Assembly: GCA_030849075.1 (NCBI GenBank)
Contig: JASAOO010003467.1
Coordinates: forward strand, 1-64,000
DNA length: 64,000 nucleotides
Direction of reading: 5' to 3'
Source of the DNA: Zelonia costaricensis
Taxonomy: Eukaryota > Euglenozoa > Kinetoplastea > Trypanosomatida > Trypanosomatidae
The notes beneath the pieces are model-generated. The model did no database searches. It was not told where the DNA came from and saw only the letters and a program-made list of their open reading frames with translations. The position numbers were made by a program, and so were the translations under genes. Below, one piece after another: positions 27,776 through 38,911 of the stretch; the first letter of the stretch is position 1, and the number at the start of each line of letters is the position of its first letter.

Positions 27776-30757
27776 CCGCGAAGACCCGAAAGACTTGTTG
27801 AGGGGCAATAAACAGGACGAAAATGCCTGAGCTTTTTTGGGGGGCCGTTTGTCCGGCTCCTTCCGAGTGCACAACAACGCGCGTGGGAGCAGGGGAGGCA
27901 AACGCACAATGTCAGAAAGAAATGTGCACGCGAACGGCTTTCACGCACGCGCGTGTGCTGCAAGAAGGGAGGCGAAGGTTGCTTGTGTAGAGGTGTACAG
28001 AGTCTATCTAAGTCTATGACAGGGCGCTGAAGGAGGGTCTTGGGGAAGCCTGCGGTGAGGCGTGATAGGTACTGACTCGCCCCCCAGAAAAAATGCAGCA
28101 GGAAATCGGATTCAAGACGGAAAAATGTACCCCAGTGGTTTGCCAGCACGCACCCTCAGCTGGAAGTGGAAATTCGCGTGAAGAGTTCTTCACAGTGCAG
28201 GGGGGATGCACCTGCGCGCACCAACATGGGCCAGACGAGGCGCCTGATGGATCAGCGGCGGCGTCTGTCTGCGTGCGTGCTTGCGTGTGCGTGTGTGTCA
28301 GTGAGGGTCGCAGCACAGAGAAAGAGAATGAGCGGCACGTACGTGAGATGTTCATGAGTGGGCGTGGCAGAAATGTGGGGGAGAGTTGAGTGAAGTGCAG
28401 CCGGGGAAGAGTGACGTGCACTCGTCCGAGGGAGAACACTGCAAGTTCGTGGAGCCAGCGCCCCTCCAGCCGTCGAGGAAGGAGGCACTATCGTTGCTGT
28501 CTGGTCACGCCTCAGCGCAAGCGAGGTGAAACGCGAAAGGGTGCTCGCGGTGAGCCCAGCAGTCGTGGCATGGAGACGGGAGTAGGGGGAAGAGAAGCTG
28601 TTCTTGGTTCAACCTGCCACAACCCTGTGGCGTCCCTGCGTGGCCGGGTGCCTTCAGGTACTTCAGAACGAATTGCCTCTCTTTTTGGGGGGAGGAAATA
28701 TCGCGTGTGGATTGTTTTAAGCTCAGCGTTCCCCTCTTCATGCTCATCACACCCTCCGGGGCGCTGCAGGCGAAGCCCCCTGGTATGACGGAGCCGGCCG
28801 CAGAGGAGACAAGACACACGCTCGCACTACCGTTACGAGAATGCAAACGGCACGACACGCGCACTGCAGGAGAGAAGCCTCCCGAGGCCCTGCGCGATGA
28901 CCGTGTACTTCAAGAACTGGGAAGTGCAAAAAAAAGGTGGGAGTGTGGATCTAGCGCGGCCACCAGGACGCTCGTGCGCACACGCACACACGTCGACAAC
29001 ATCCGGTGTCTGTTTTCCAACACTTGATAGGTGGGGGGCGGCAGAAAAGAGAGAGAGCGGGGAGGCGCGAGAACGTGAACCCAAACAGCAAGACGCACAA
29101 AGCAAAGGAGCCAGAGGGTTGAAGGGGAAAAAAAAACGGATGAAAGCAAGTGAAAAAGAGAGGTGGTGGAAGGGACAAAGAAGCAACAAAAAAAAAACGC
29201 CAAAGAAAACTGGCACGTGGCACTGCGACTCATACACTCGCAAACCAACACAAATACACACGCCGGGGGGAGGGCGCCGTTAGACGCAAACCCCCCAGCA
29301 ACACCATCAACGACAAAGGAAAGTGATGCGCACTTCAGAGGAAGATGCAACACTTATGCCTATACAGCACAGCGAAAATGTCACCCGCCAAGATCCCGTG
29401 TAGAAGGAAAGAGAGTGAGTGGCAGAGCAGGGTTTGAAGGTACAAGTCCAAAGAGAGGACAATTCATGTCTCGTTAGTGGCAAGAGGGTGCATGCGCCGA
29501 CGCACCCAGGATTGGGGGCCGTGGAGGACACTACAAAACAGTGCATTGACTCAGTATCCTTCTGTGTGGCGAAGTCGGCACATGTGTGCACGTGGGGTGC
29601 GCGGCACGAAAGCGCTTCCCCCCCCCCCCTTCACTCTCGCCCTCACCATCCTCTTTTGCCCCACCAGCCCATCCCCAACCCCTCCCCCTTTTTCCTCGGT
29701 GATGAGCGAGTCGGCGCTACGCGCTGAAAATGAAAAGCGGAAAAGCGAGGCGGCTGAGGCGATAAAAAACGAAAACACGCAGGAGCGGACACGGGCGGAA
29801 GGGGGGGCCCGGTGGGAAGGCAAACGGCAAGAAGAAGCCCACGACAAAGACCACAAGAACGCGGGGAGTGCACCAGAGCCACGAGGCGGTAGTTCAAGGT
29901 GGGGAGAGAGCAGGGAAGAAGGGAGTGGGCGCCTTGCGTGCCTGAGCGGTGGGCGGGGTGGAAGCAGCGTCACGTCAGAGAGGCGACAAGAAATGGCTAG
30001 CCTGCGATCTGAGGAGGGTAAGGGGAGACACGGTCGGCACGTCAGCGGCGATGCATCCAAAAGTGAAAAGGGGGAGGGGGGACGAAAACAGCAGCCAATC
30101 ACACCTGCCACCGGCACCGGCACAGACATCATACACGGCGCTCCGTCACACAGCCCCGTCTCCGGTGAGCCCTTCTGTGAGAAAAAAGGACGGGACGCGA
30201 CAAGAGCATGCGGCGCGCGCAAGCGTGTCAGCGTACGTGTGCTCTTGTATGTGTGTGGGTGTGGGTGTGTGTGTTTGCCCTTTCCACAGCAAGGGCAACG
30301 CTGAGCTCACTAAAGGCGAAAGAACAACCACCAACAGCAAACCAAGAGAGACGGCGAGAGAGGAAGAAGCGCACAAAAGAACTAAACTGAAGAGCAGAAC
30401 CACCAAACAACGACGTCAGAGACGCCAGCAACCGCACACTTGTGTCAAACGCGCACAAAAAAAAAAGAGAAGGAGAGAAATCGCCCATCAGAGGCGATCA
30501 ACAATACGCCACAGCCTGCATAGGAATCCCTGGCTGACATCGGCCTACAGCGGCGCACGTGACGAGCAGGAGACTCGGATGAAAAAGGGGGTGCAGAGGG
30601 ACGCTCGCAGCACACACACACACACACAAACACACACACGGGCCGGGGGAGAGCAGCGGAAAGGAGCAATGGCCGCGGCTCGACTCATGGAAGTAGTGCC
30701 GAGGCAATCACCGTCACCACCCAAGCAGGCCCGCCCTCCTCCCCAGATCGCCCCGTC
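27776..30757. other. Gene-free stretch, about 3.0 kb
   Basis: The stretch lies between the coiled-coil gene and the Rab gene. It contains A-rich tracts near 28930, 29135 and 29190 (T-tracts on the transcribed strand), a C-run near 29620-29630, GT blocks near 30248-30275 and CA near 30613-30640. The minus-strand frame at 28505-28864 (119 codons, starting at a non-ATG codon) is the least repeat-like but has no recognisable motif. I see no RNA gene. Confidence 0.5.
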
Positions 30758-31471
30758 TCAGCAGCACGTGGACGACTGCGCCGCCAGGGCGCGCTCCTCC
30801 ACACGCTCGCCGCGCGGCGCGAGGACGCCACCGCGAGCACCGCCGACGGCACCGCCGCGATTGCCGAGGCCCTGGTCCAGCAGCTTGCTCGCTAAGTCGA
30901 GGAAGACTTGCTCGACGTTGTTGTTGTCCTTGGCAGAGGTCTCGTAGAAGGCGGCAAGCTGCTCCTCCGCGGCGAGGCGCTGCCCATCCTCGAAGGAGAC
31001 CTGCCGCAGCGACTCGAGATCCTTCTTGTTGCCCACGAGCACCATGACCAGCGAGGGGTCCGCGTTGGCGCGCAGCTCCTTGATCCACGTCTGCGCCTTC
31101 TTGAGACTCTCACTATTCGTAATGTCGTACACGATGAGGGCCCCGCACGCACCGCGGTAGTAGATCGGGGCGAGAGAGCGGAAGCGCTCCTGGCCGGCCG
31201 TGTCCCAGATCTCGTACTTGAGCGCCCGCATCTGCTGGTTGAGCGCGTGGCCGGCAGCGGCGGCCCCACCCGGGGCGGCAGCGGCGCTGCGAGACGGCGG
31301 CACCATCACCGTCTTGGACAAGAAGGCGGCACCGATGGTGGTCTCTTGGTTTGCAAGGAACTCGTTGCGGGTAAAACGCAGCGCGATGGAGCTCTTACCG
31401 GCACCGGACTCGCCAAGCATGACTACCTTGGCGGAGGTCGCCTCCATCATCTGCGGCGGAACGGTGTTCAT
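30758..31471 (-). CDS. RAB5: Rab5-like small GTPase
   Basis: The first ATG is at 31469-31471 (MNTVPPQMMEATSAKVVMLG), giving 237 residues; an upstream in-frame TTG is not used. All GTPase motifs are present: P-loop GESGAGKS (20-27), switch I Thr in QETTIGAAFL (45), WDTAGQE (89-95), NKKD (148-151) and TSAK (178-181). TIGAAFL, SLAPIYYRGA and VYDITNSES are Rab5-class signatures, pointing to early endosomal fusion and sorting. The C-terminus ends in a double cysteine (STCC) for geranylgeranylation after a Gly/Arg-rich hypervariable tail. Odd: about 27 residues, Ala/Gly/Pro-rich, are inserted at 56-82 between switch I and strand beta 3, where Rab5 has only a tight turn. Rab5A versus Rab5B class cannot be decided here. 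It shares the unit with VPS16, a tether subunit that acts in the same endosomal pathway. Confidence 0.85.
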   Translation of the reverse strand: MNTVPPQMMEATSAKVVMLGESGAGKSSIALRFTRNEFLANQETTIGAAFLSKTVMVPPSRSAAAAPGGAAAAGHALNQQMRALKYEIWDTAGQERFRSLAPIYYRGACGALIVYDITNSESLKKAQTWIKELRANADPSLVMVLVGNKKDLESLRQVSFEDGQRLAAEEQLAAFYETSAKDNNNVEQVFLDLASKLLDQGLGNRGGAVGGARGGVLAPRGERVEERALAAQSSTCC

Positions 31472-33385
31472 GTTGCCTCGCTGCGCGCTCAATGTCAAGG
31501 GGGGGGGGGCCTAAGGGTACCAGGGAGGGGGAGCACGGAGGCAAAAACGAGCCTTCTGAACACTCCCAAAGCACGCAGAGTCGCACCAGGTTGACAACAC
31601 GCAGGCCACGGGTGAGCGTAGATGCCTGCTACGGTGGCTACAGCGCAAGGAGAGTGTGTGAGGGGGGAAAGCGAAACCTCGCAGAGCGGGAGGTCACCCG
31701 TGTGTGAAACGCGTATGGGGCTCTCTCTATATGCTTCTTTATTGCTTCTTTTTCTTTTGTGGACAGAAATGCGATGTGGCGAGGGAATACTCACGAGTGG
31801 AGGAGACAGGCGGGCGGTGGAATGTGGGGAGCGGGGGGAAAGGCGCGTCGGCGCACTTCTTTGGGGAGCTGAAGAGGGGATAGGGCTGCGGCGATGCGAC
31901 GTGCAACAACGCGAAGAGTCGGCGCGAAAAAAAAAAGGGCGTGAAAGCAGAGGGGTTGGCTATAAACAAAAAACGAGCAAAAGAGAGTGGGATTTTTTCG
32001 TTCCGTACAAGCGGAGGGCTGGCGCAGACAGAAGACGAAAATAAAGAGAGCAGGGTCGGGAGCTGAGGGGAGCGGCGACTGCATTGCAGAAGGGGGAAAG
32101 GGGGGATTCACAGGGGTGAAGGTGATGTAGTGATCACATTCGCGTGCGGCGACAAGTGAAGCGTCGTGGTTGTTGTGAGTGCCGCCATTGGATAGGCGTG
32201 CGGAAAACGGGCGCGGAACAGTGGAAGGTGGACGAGACGCGAGGCAGATGAGAAAGCTGATGATGCATGAGACAGAGAGCGTGAACAACGCACCCTTTTT
32301 CTCTTTTTTTGTTGTTTCAAGGGGAAGTTGGCGCACGACGCACTGTGCCTGGCCTCATAAGAGCCTAGAGTGACGGATGATATTTACTACAGCGAAGAAC
32401 ACTGCTGGGCTAAGTCAGCGAGAAAAGGCGTCTGCGGCAACATCGGTGCAAACGCGACACTCTCGCTCACAGAAGGCGGCGCGTGGCAGCTGCTTGGCTT
32501 TTTTGTCTTCTTCCTTTCAAGGCATGTCAGAGTGAGGGGTGTGGAGAGGCAGGTTTGCCCCCGCCTCCCTCAGCCACCACCCGCTCCTCTCCCGGAGCAC
32601 GCGCTTATTGTCAGCGAGAGCGTGCACGGCAGAACGTAGTGGTTCCCCTCTCGCAGGAGCAGACGAAACAAGCGACAGGCGCGCAAACCAACAGAGCGGG
32701 ACCGCGGCCTCGCCAAAATGCCGCCTCTCCTCCAACACGCACGTACACCTGGCATGCCAGGGAGGAGGGATGAAAGGCACGGGAAAGAAGGGGGTGGGGC
32801 AGCACACAATCGCACAAGCGCTTCCCCCCCCCCCCACCCCTCCCTTCCCATTCATTTCGTAAAACGACGTAGCGGCAATGGCGAGGCGTTGAGGCGGTGG
32901 CATACATAATAGGCGCTGCAAATCAGCGAAGCGCGGAGGAGGAGGCAACAAACGGATGCAGTTAAGATAGACAAGCCAGGGAAAAGAGCAGCCTCGCTTT
33001 TTTTGTTGTTGCCTTGTCACAGCGCACAGGCGTAGCAGGAGCGAGGCAGGTGAGGACACAGATAAGAACGAGAAACTGGGAAAAGGGGAAGGGTGAAGGG
33101 TGAAGGGGAAGAGAAGAGGAGGCGGCCAGCTTTCGGGTGAAAGAGAGGAGGTCCTTTTCACAAGGCCACGGCGGCGGCACACACGCCAAGCAATAGGGCA
33201 ATCGAAGGGGAAACAGAGTGAAGGTGATGCTGTGCTGAGCTGTCGCAGTCGCCGTTTCACGGTGCACACTAGACTTCGACTGGTAAATAAGGCGGGCAAA
33301 AGTACGTCGGGTAGTTCGACTCGGTTCACCCACACGAACGCCTCTCTCGACCTCTGTTGCACAACTCACAGCCGGGCGCGGCCGT
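31472..33385. other. Intergenic spacer, about 1.9 kb
   Basis: The spacer contains a G-run at 31500-31508 just upstream of the Rab start, A-runs near 31926-31936 (T-tract on the coding strand), a T-run near 32997-33004 and a C-run near 32825-32836. Open frames here lack motifs. No structured RNA is evident. Confidence 0.5.
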
Positions 33386-34477
33386 CTACATGAGGTGGCA
33401 CCCGTCACCACCAGAGGAAGACTTGCTGGCTTTGAGCGAGCCCTTCCGGTCCACGTCCCGCACCGCCTCGATCACGCACGGCGGCAGAGACGTCAGTGGC
33501 GTGAGAAAAAGCACCGCCCGCTCCGCCCGACCCACCGCGCTCTTGCCCACAACCGTGGACAGCGGCAGAGGCGGGTAGTAGGCCGCTTCTGCCTCCGTGT
33601 GAATGGGCAGAGTGACGGCGTACAGCTTCCACGCCGCGCCCGCGCGCACCGCTGGCGAGCTCATCGCGGCCCTGTCCACCGCCGTGTCGAGCAGCCGACC
33701 CAGCGCGGTGTTCTTGGGCATGTACATGAAGAAGGACGGGACCGGTGCAAACGCGTCGCAGCCCGTGCCACTACTTGTCGACGAGGCGCTTGGAATGAGA
33801 AAGCAGATGAGACACGTCACCATGTCAGACAGCAGCTCCGTCGCCTTGCCGACCGCCTTTTCCGGCGTGTTGCTCGGGTGTGCCAGCAGCCGCGCCACCG
33901 AGGCGGCCGTGTTGCCCAGCGGGGACCCCAGGCCCGCCGCCGACGAGGCTGCCGGCGCTGGCGATGCAGTTACAGAGCTGCGTGCCGCGGCGGCACGGCA
34001 CTCATGCTGCAGCGGGCCGCGGTGCTGCAGGCAGAAGACGCGCCCGCACTGGTCGCACTTCACCCGCGTCTCGGAGGTCTCGTTGCAGCCGGTGTGGCTG
34101 CAGGGCCGCACGCCCCCGCCCAGCCGACGACCGCCCCCCGCGTTCGCGGCCGAGCCCCCAAAGAGGGCCGACAAGACGCCGTTGTCGCCCTTGCTCCTGC
34201 TGCTCTGCGGCACGTCGCGGCAGCCGCGGTCCATGTGCCGCGACACGGCCTCGTTCACGTCTTGACGGGGGTACTCGAGGGGGACGACGTGGTTGCACAG
34301 CGGACAGGTCCCGACCCGCACATCTGTCACAGCCGTGCACTGGTGCGCACCGTAGGCGAGGTGGTGCGAGCAGAAGCGCTTGTGGCAGTTCGAGCAACGT
34401 GCCGGCAGGAGGTCCATCTCCGTGCAGCCCTCGTACTGGCACGTCTGCTCATCCCTGTCGTACACGCCGACCTGCAT
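33386..34477 (-). CDS. ZFAND2-like AN1 zinc-finger protein with C-terminal CaaX box
   Basis: The product is 363 residues from the ATG at 34475-34477. The first AN1 finger has ligands C13, C18, C28, C31, C36, H39, H45 and C47; the second has C126, C131, C141, C144, C149, H152, H158 and C160, both with exact AN1 spacing. Between them CPLCNHVVPLEYP (C58, C61) with H81 and C86 forms the extra finger typical of ZFAND2/AIRAP proteins. After a Ser/Ala linker a C-terminal domain (SFFMYMPKNTALGRLLDTAV, KLYAVTLPI, LPLSTVVGKSAVG) resembles the ubiquitin-like end of ZFAND1/Cuz1. The last four residues, CHLM, fit a farnesylation CaaX box, as AIRAPL also has. The family couples the p97/Cdc48-proteasome system to arsenite stress or to proteins pre-inserting at the ER. 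The membrane role here is inferred from the CaaX box. Confidence 0.8.
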   Translation of the reverse strand: MQVGVYDRDEQTCQYEGCTEMDLLPARCSNCHKRFCSHHLAYGAHQCTAVTDVRVGTCPLCNHVVPLEYPRQDVNEAVSRHMDRGCRDVPQSSRSKGDNGVLSALFGGSAANAGGGRRLGGGVRPCSHTGCNETSETRVKCDQCGRVFCLQHRGPLQHECRAAAARSSVTASPAPAASSAAGLGSPLGNTAASVARLLAHPSNTPEKAVGKATELLSDMVTCLICFLIPSASSTSSGTGCDAFAPVPSFFMYMPKNTALGRLLDTAVDRAAMSSPAVRAGAAWKLYAVTLPIHTEAEAAYYPPLPLSTVVGKSAVGRAERAVLFLTPLTSLPPCVIEAVRDVDRKGSLKASKSSSGGDGCHLM

Positions 34478-35310
34478 GATGCTGATGCGCCCTCCCGAGA
34501 CGCGAATTAGATGAAGGGGAAAAGACCGAAGAGAGAGGAGTCAAGGCACAAGAAATCGCCAGTGTGCGAGAAGCGCCTCGAAAATGCGACTCTTGTGCCC
34601 GGTGTAGAGGGATTTGCAACTATTCTCTTCTCTCCCTTCTCGTGGAGTTGATGCACAGGGGAAACCCGTTCCACTCCGGGTGAGTGAGGGGTGGAGGGGC
34701 GAAAGAAACGGATGAGGGGGAGAGAGGTTGTGACTTCGTGTTCCAGTGCAGCGCTGTGAGCTTCTTTTTTTCTTCGTGTTATCCCACAAAAGCGGAACCC
34801 AAAGGACGAGCAGGGGCGATTGTGAGCACGTGAGTGTGAGTGTGCGCCGCGTTTCCAGCCCCACAGAGGGTCAAGAAAACAAGAAGAAAGGAGAGTTAGG
34901 TGCGGGTAGCGGAGAGTTACGACAGTGGCTCGACAAGACAGATGTCTACATCTCGAAGTGTTGGGCACACGACTTGCGTCGCGAGCATCCAATAACGATG
35001 AGCTTTTAACCATTGCTCGCCAAGTACGTCACCCTCCCCCCTCCCCGCTGCGAGCGTGAGTTGTGTGTTGCTGTGTGAGTCCGTTCGTCATTTCTGCAGA
35101 TGTGAGTGTTTGCGCTTAATCGTCTTAAAGCGAACAAGAAACGGAAATGGAAGTCTCGTGTTTGCTGCGCAATGCCACGGTTACGTTGGAGAGTGGTCAA
35201 GCGGTTGTCGTGCGCGGGCGACCGCGGCCGATCCACCGTATCAAGTACAAAACGAGCGAGGAGACGAGGATGTGAGAGGCACACAAATGCCACCAAGCCT
35301 GCTCCCGCGC
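34478..35310. other. Intergenic spacer, about 0.83 kb
   Basis: The spacer lies between the AN1 gene and the NSUN2-like gene. It includes an oligo-T at 34763-34771 on the plus strand and mixed-composition UTR sequence. No gene or RNA is recognised. Confidence 0.55.
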
Positions 35311-37884
35311 TCAAGACTCGGTCTCCTCCACCTCCTCCACTGCTGCATCGGCGCCGCTCGCAGTCGCAGCAGCATTCTTGCCGTTGGCGCCCACCAGGGA
35401 TGCGCGCTCGACGTCGTGAATGCCGAAGAATGCCATGAGACCAAACGCGCGGAGGGAGCCGTCGATGGCCAGCTCCAGCTTGTGCCCGGTCAGTGTCGCG
35501 CTCAGGTGCCACGGCCCAGCGGCGGCAGCCTCACCATCGGCGACGATGCCAACAAGGACACCACCCACCTCCACGTCCGAGCTCAGCCGCTCCGTCACCT
35601 CCGCCGCCGCGCTCTCGGACAGTCCATGCTCGCGTGCAGCAGCCTGCAACAGCGCGGCCAGTCGACTGCCCGGCCGCGCGACCGCCGCTGGCTCCTTGTT
35701 GCTCGCCAGGACGAGCAGATCGCTGACACCCAGCACGGCACGCCAGTGTTCGCGCATGTACACGTGGCCATTGCGCAGCAGCTCCTCCAGCATCGCCGCG
35801 TGCGCAGAAACGCGGAAGAGCAGCTTGCGCGCGGTGAAGCGCGGGGCGAGGAAGGAGGCCGACTCCACAACGGCGCGCCAGCGGCACGTCGCGTCGGTGA
35901 GAAACTTGCCGTCGTACGCCTCGAAGGCGCGCACGCCGACCGAGACAACCTCGACCCCCGGCCCTTTGAAGGGTCGCGTGCGCAGCACCATCTCCGCCAG
36001 CGCCGGCGTCACGAGCACAATGCGGCGCACTGGACCGCCGTTGGGGTTCAAGTGGTACATGGGCATTAAGCACGACGCTGACGTCGGCTCTGCCGACGTG
36101 CCAATGCAGCCCGCAAAGTAGGCGAACGTGGCGCCGTCATGACGGTCAAAGCCGTAGAAGGCGGCGATGTTCACCCACGCCTCGTCCTCGGACCCGACAG
36201 GCGCCCACAGCTTGCCCTTCATCCACTGGTTCAGCTTCTGGCGCACCACCACCGGCGCCGTCCAGTCCGGCTGCCGCACCTTGCGAAACGCGGCCACAAA
36301 GAAGCCGCCTGTGTCGTCGCGGTGCGGCAGCACTCGCAGCACCTTTGCGCCGTCGTAGCCGGCCGGCAGCACCGGCTGCTGCAGTCCCTCCACGTTAGGC
36401 GAGCGGATGCCGCCGCTCGAGTGGAACTGAAAGCCCCGCTGGCGGAGAATTGCGTTGACGTCGACGAGCTCGACGCTGTCGCCGAAGAGCTCCAGCCCAG
36501 CACACACCACCTCCTCGTCCTCCTTCGGGTTCATGCTGCACGTGCTGTACACGAGGACGCCGTCGGTCGCCAGCAGGTCGAGGCCACGGCGCAGCAGTGC
36601 CCGCTGCGTCGGCACAAGTGACTTGACGTAGCCAGACGACCATGTTGTTGCGATGGATGGCTCCTTACGAATTGTACCGTCGCCGCTGCACGGGACGTCA
36701 CAGATGATGCGGTCAAACTGGCGCTCGGGTGGCGTGCCATCCGCCTGGGCGGTGGTGGAGGCGGAGTCGTCGACAAAAAGACGCGGCCACTGCACGCCGT
36801 CGCACCGCGTCGTCATGACGTTTGGAGCGTGGTAGCGTTTCAGCCGCGCGGGGAGCGTCTGCGTCGCCTTGACGCGGTCCTTCTCGTTCGCGATCATGAC
36901 GCCGCGGCACACCGCAGCCGACCAGCCGCCACACAGCATCGCGTCGAGCGCCTGCAGCGTCTTGCTGCCCGGGGCAGCGCACATGTCCATGACGCTGTGG
37001 TGCGGCTGCACGTCCAGCACGCTCACCGGGATCGCCGACACCACCTCCTGAAAAGAGACGGCGCTGGCGGTGTGGAGGGTGCGGCACACGTACTCGACAT
37101 GCTTGCGGCTGTGGTAGTCGCTGTTGCTGCACGAGTAGAGGCCGGTGCTAGTGGGACAGGCCGGGACGGGCCGCACCACCGCCGCGACGTCCGGTGTTTG
37201 CAGCAGCCGCATCGCGACAGCCTCGAGTACGCGCTCACTGTGGTGCACACGCAGCGTCATGGGAAGCGGCGTGGAGATGCTCTCCACAAACGCGGACCAC
37301 TCCGAGCTCTCACCGTGGCTGTCCACTCCGTCGGCAGCCCCGGTGGCGTGCCGAGAGGCAGGGGAGGAGGGATCCTCGCCACGCACAATTGCCTCGAAGC
37401 GATTGCCGCGGTAGTACTGCAGCAGCGGTGCTGCCTCGTCCAGCGGGCCCGCGGCGGCGGCGGCGGTGCGGCGGCGCTCGTGCACGCTCACAGGCGCGGC
37501 GGCTTGCGAGAGGGCAAAACACAGCTCCGCCACGTTGATGCTGTCGACAGTGGACTGGCTGCGCGGCACGCGGCGAGTGATGCGCAGGACATCGAAGGCG
37601 CCGTCCGGGCACACCTCCTCGCCCAGCGTCGTGAGCAGCTTTTCGAGACCATCGCCGTAAACCCATGCGTCGCCCGCGTTCGGGTCGCTTTCGGACACCG
37701 TCGTAGGCACCGCAGAGGCCGGCGTGATCGCGCTCGACGTGTCGCTAGCCGGCGCTGCGGTCACGAACTCGCGAACGAGGTAGCTGCGGGCATCCTCGCC
37801 CGCGGGAATGAGCTGGACCAGCTTTATCAGGGCCGCCGGCAGCTGCTCTCGCTCCCGCTGCCGACGTTGCTCGCGACGCTTCAT
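35311..37884 (-). CDS. NSUN2: NSUN2/Trm4-like tRNA (cytosine-5) methyltransferase
   Basis: The start is the ATG at 37882-37884 (MKRREQRRQREREQLPAALI), giving 857 residues; the longer upstream frame has no supported ATG. It is an RsmB/Nop2/Sun family S-adenosylmethionine-dependent RNA m5C methyltransferase. Motif I is MDMCAAPGSKT (about 300-309). Motif IV is DVPCSGDGT (Cys399) and motif VI is YSTCSMNPKEDE (Cys449, the catalytic nucleophile in NSUN2). Both cysteines of the mechanism are present. The basic N-terminus followed by VEYVCRTLHTASAVSFQEVV matches NSUN2 rather than NSUN1/Nop2, and the C-terminal 300 residues (FKGPGVEVVSVGVRAFEAYD) correspond to the NSUN2 PUA-like extension. Expected action is m5C in tRNA, mostly nuclear. 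An insertion in the catalytic core (ASTTAQADGTPPERQ) looks lineage-specific. Confidence 0.88.
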   Translation of the reverse strand: MKRREQRRQREREQLPAALIKLVQLIPAGEDARSYLVREFVTAAPASDTSSAITPASAVPTTVSESDPNAGDAWVYGDGLEKLLTTLGEEVCPDGAFDVLRITRRVPRSQSTVDSINVAELCFALSQAAAPVSVHERRRTAAAAAGPLDEAAPLLQYYRGNRFEAIVRGEDPSSPASRHATGAADGVDSHGESSEWSAFVESISTPLPMTLRVHHSERVLEAVAMRLLQTPDVAAVVRPVPACPTSTGLYSCSNSDYHSRKHVEYVCRTLHTASAVSFQEVVSAIPVSVLDVQPHHSVMDMCAAPGSKTLQALDAMLCGGWSAAVCRGVMIANEKDRVKATQTLPARLKRYHAPNVMTTRCDGVQWPRLFVDDSASTTAQADGTPPERQFDRIICDVPCSGDGTIRKEPSIATTWSSGYVKSLVPTQRALLRRGLDLLATDGVLVYSTCSMNPKEDEEVVCAGLELFGDSVELVDVNAILRQRGFQFHSSGGIRSPNVEGLQQPVLPAGYDGAKVLRVLPHRDDTGGFFVAAFRKVRQPDWTAPVVVRQKLNQWMKGKLWAPVGSEDEAWVNIAAFYGFDRHDGATFAYFAGCIGTSAEPTSASCLMPMYHLNPNGGPVRRIVLVTPALAEMVLRTRPFKGPGVEVVSVGVRAFEAYDGKFLTDATCRWRAVVESASFLAPRFTARKLLFRVSAHAAMLEELLRNGHVYMREHWRAVLGVSDLLVLASNKEPAAVARPGSRLAALLQAAAREHGLSESAAAEVTERLSSDVEVGGVLVGIVADGEAAAAGPWHLSATLTGHKLELAIDGSLRAFGLMAFFGIHDVERASLVGANGKNAAATASGADAAVEEVEETES

Positions 37885-38911
37885 AGGGATGAAAGTGCCT
37901 GCCTGTGTGTGTGTGTGTGTGAGCGACTGTACAGATGGTGCAATCCTCCGGTTCTTTGTGTGCTGACTTGTTCTCCTGTGTGTACTATGTCCAGATATCC
38001 ACGCGCCTTGAAGACCATTTCGGATGGTGAGGAACGCCAGAAAGACGCAAAGAGTGAAGAGATGACAAGCCAGGCAGCATCGCACGGGGGTGCGGTAGAA
38101 CTGGGTTGCCTGAGCAGGCAGGAGGCGGGGAAAGCTGCGCGGTCGTGCTGTGCGAGGCGCAGCACTCCCCCCATCCCTCGACGCCACAAACGCAGGGAAG
38201 TAAGCGGTGGTTCGCTTTCCCCTTTCCGCTTGTCTGGTGCATAGGCAGCAGTGCCGCAAGTACTGAAGCACACGCACACCCATCTCTCACCTGACAGAAA
38301 AGACCTGAGTGAGTTGTGCTCGGTGCAGAGCGGAAAGATGAGTTGCCTGTGATGCACTTGTCCTCCCTCTCCCGCACCGGGAGCGCGTGCTGCGTGCTGC
38401 AACGCGGCGAAGCAGATGAACTTGTTGCCTTTATGTGGTACGTCTTAAGAGTACACGAGCCGGCGGCCTTCACCTCGACCAGTACGACCTTTCGCCTCTG
38501 TCCTGAAAAAAGCGCAGCTCCAGCGTTGTTGCTTTTCCCGCCTCTTCTCTGCAGCAATGTAGGGGTGAGCAGCGGAAGACAGGATGCGATGCAGCCGGTG
38601 GCACAGTGAGAGGCGTGGAATAGAGCGGCGTGCGCCATCAATAAAGGCAAAGCAGAGAGCTGCCGGACGCATCCGGCGTAAAAAAGAAAATAGGCTGTTG
38701 GTCGTCTCGTGCACCGTCCCCACGTGCGACCAGACCTGGACAAATCGACCCGCCTCTCCGAAGTTGCTATTCGAGGCTCGCCAGGGGCGGGGGTGGAATG
38801 AGCAGAGCGAGGAGATGCACATGGGAAGAAAGAACCAGCGTCCACGTCACCCTTCCTCCCAGCACGCAGGCGAACACCGCACGTGCTGGCGCTTACGGGC
38901 GCAACCCTGTG
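37885..38911. other. Intergenic spacer, about 1.0 kb
   Basis: A GT tract at about 37905-37921 lies directly upstream of the NSUN2-like start (CA on the coding strand). The rest is UTR-like with no recognisable gene. Frames overlapping the NSUN2 upstream region lack motifs. Confidence 0.55.

Noticed and set aside
28505..28864. Minus-strand 119-codon frame between the coiled-coil and Rab genes
   Set aside because: It begins at a non-ATG codon, has no recognisable motif, and lies in UTR-like sequence. Kept only as a remote possibility.
36829..38244. Plus-strand 471-codon frame
   Set aside because: It is antisense to the NSUN2-like methyltransferase, whose catalytic motifs are clear on the other strand.
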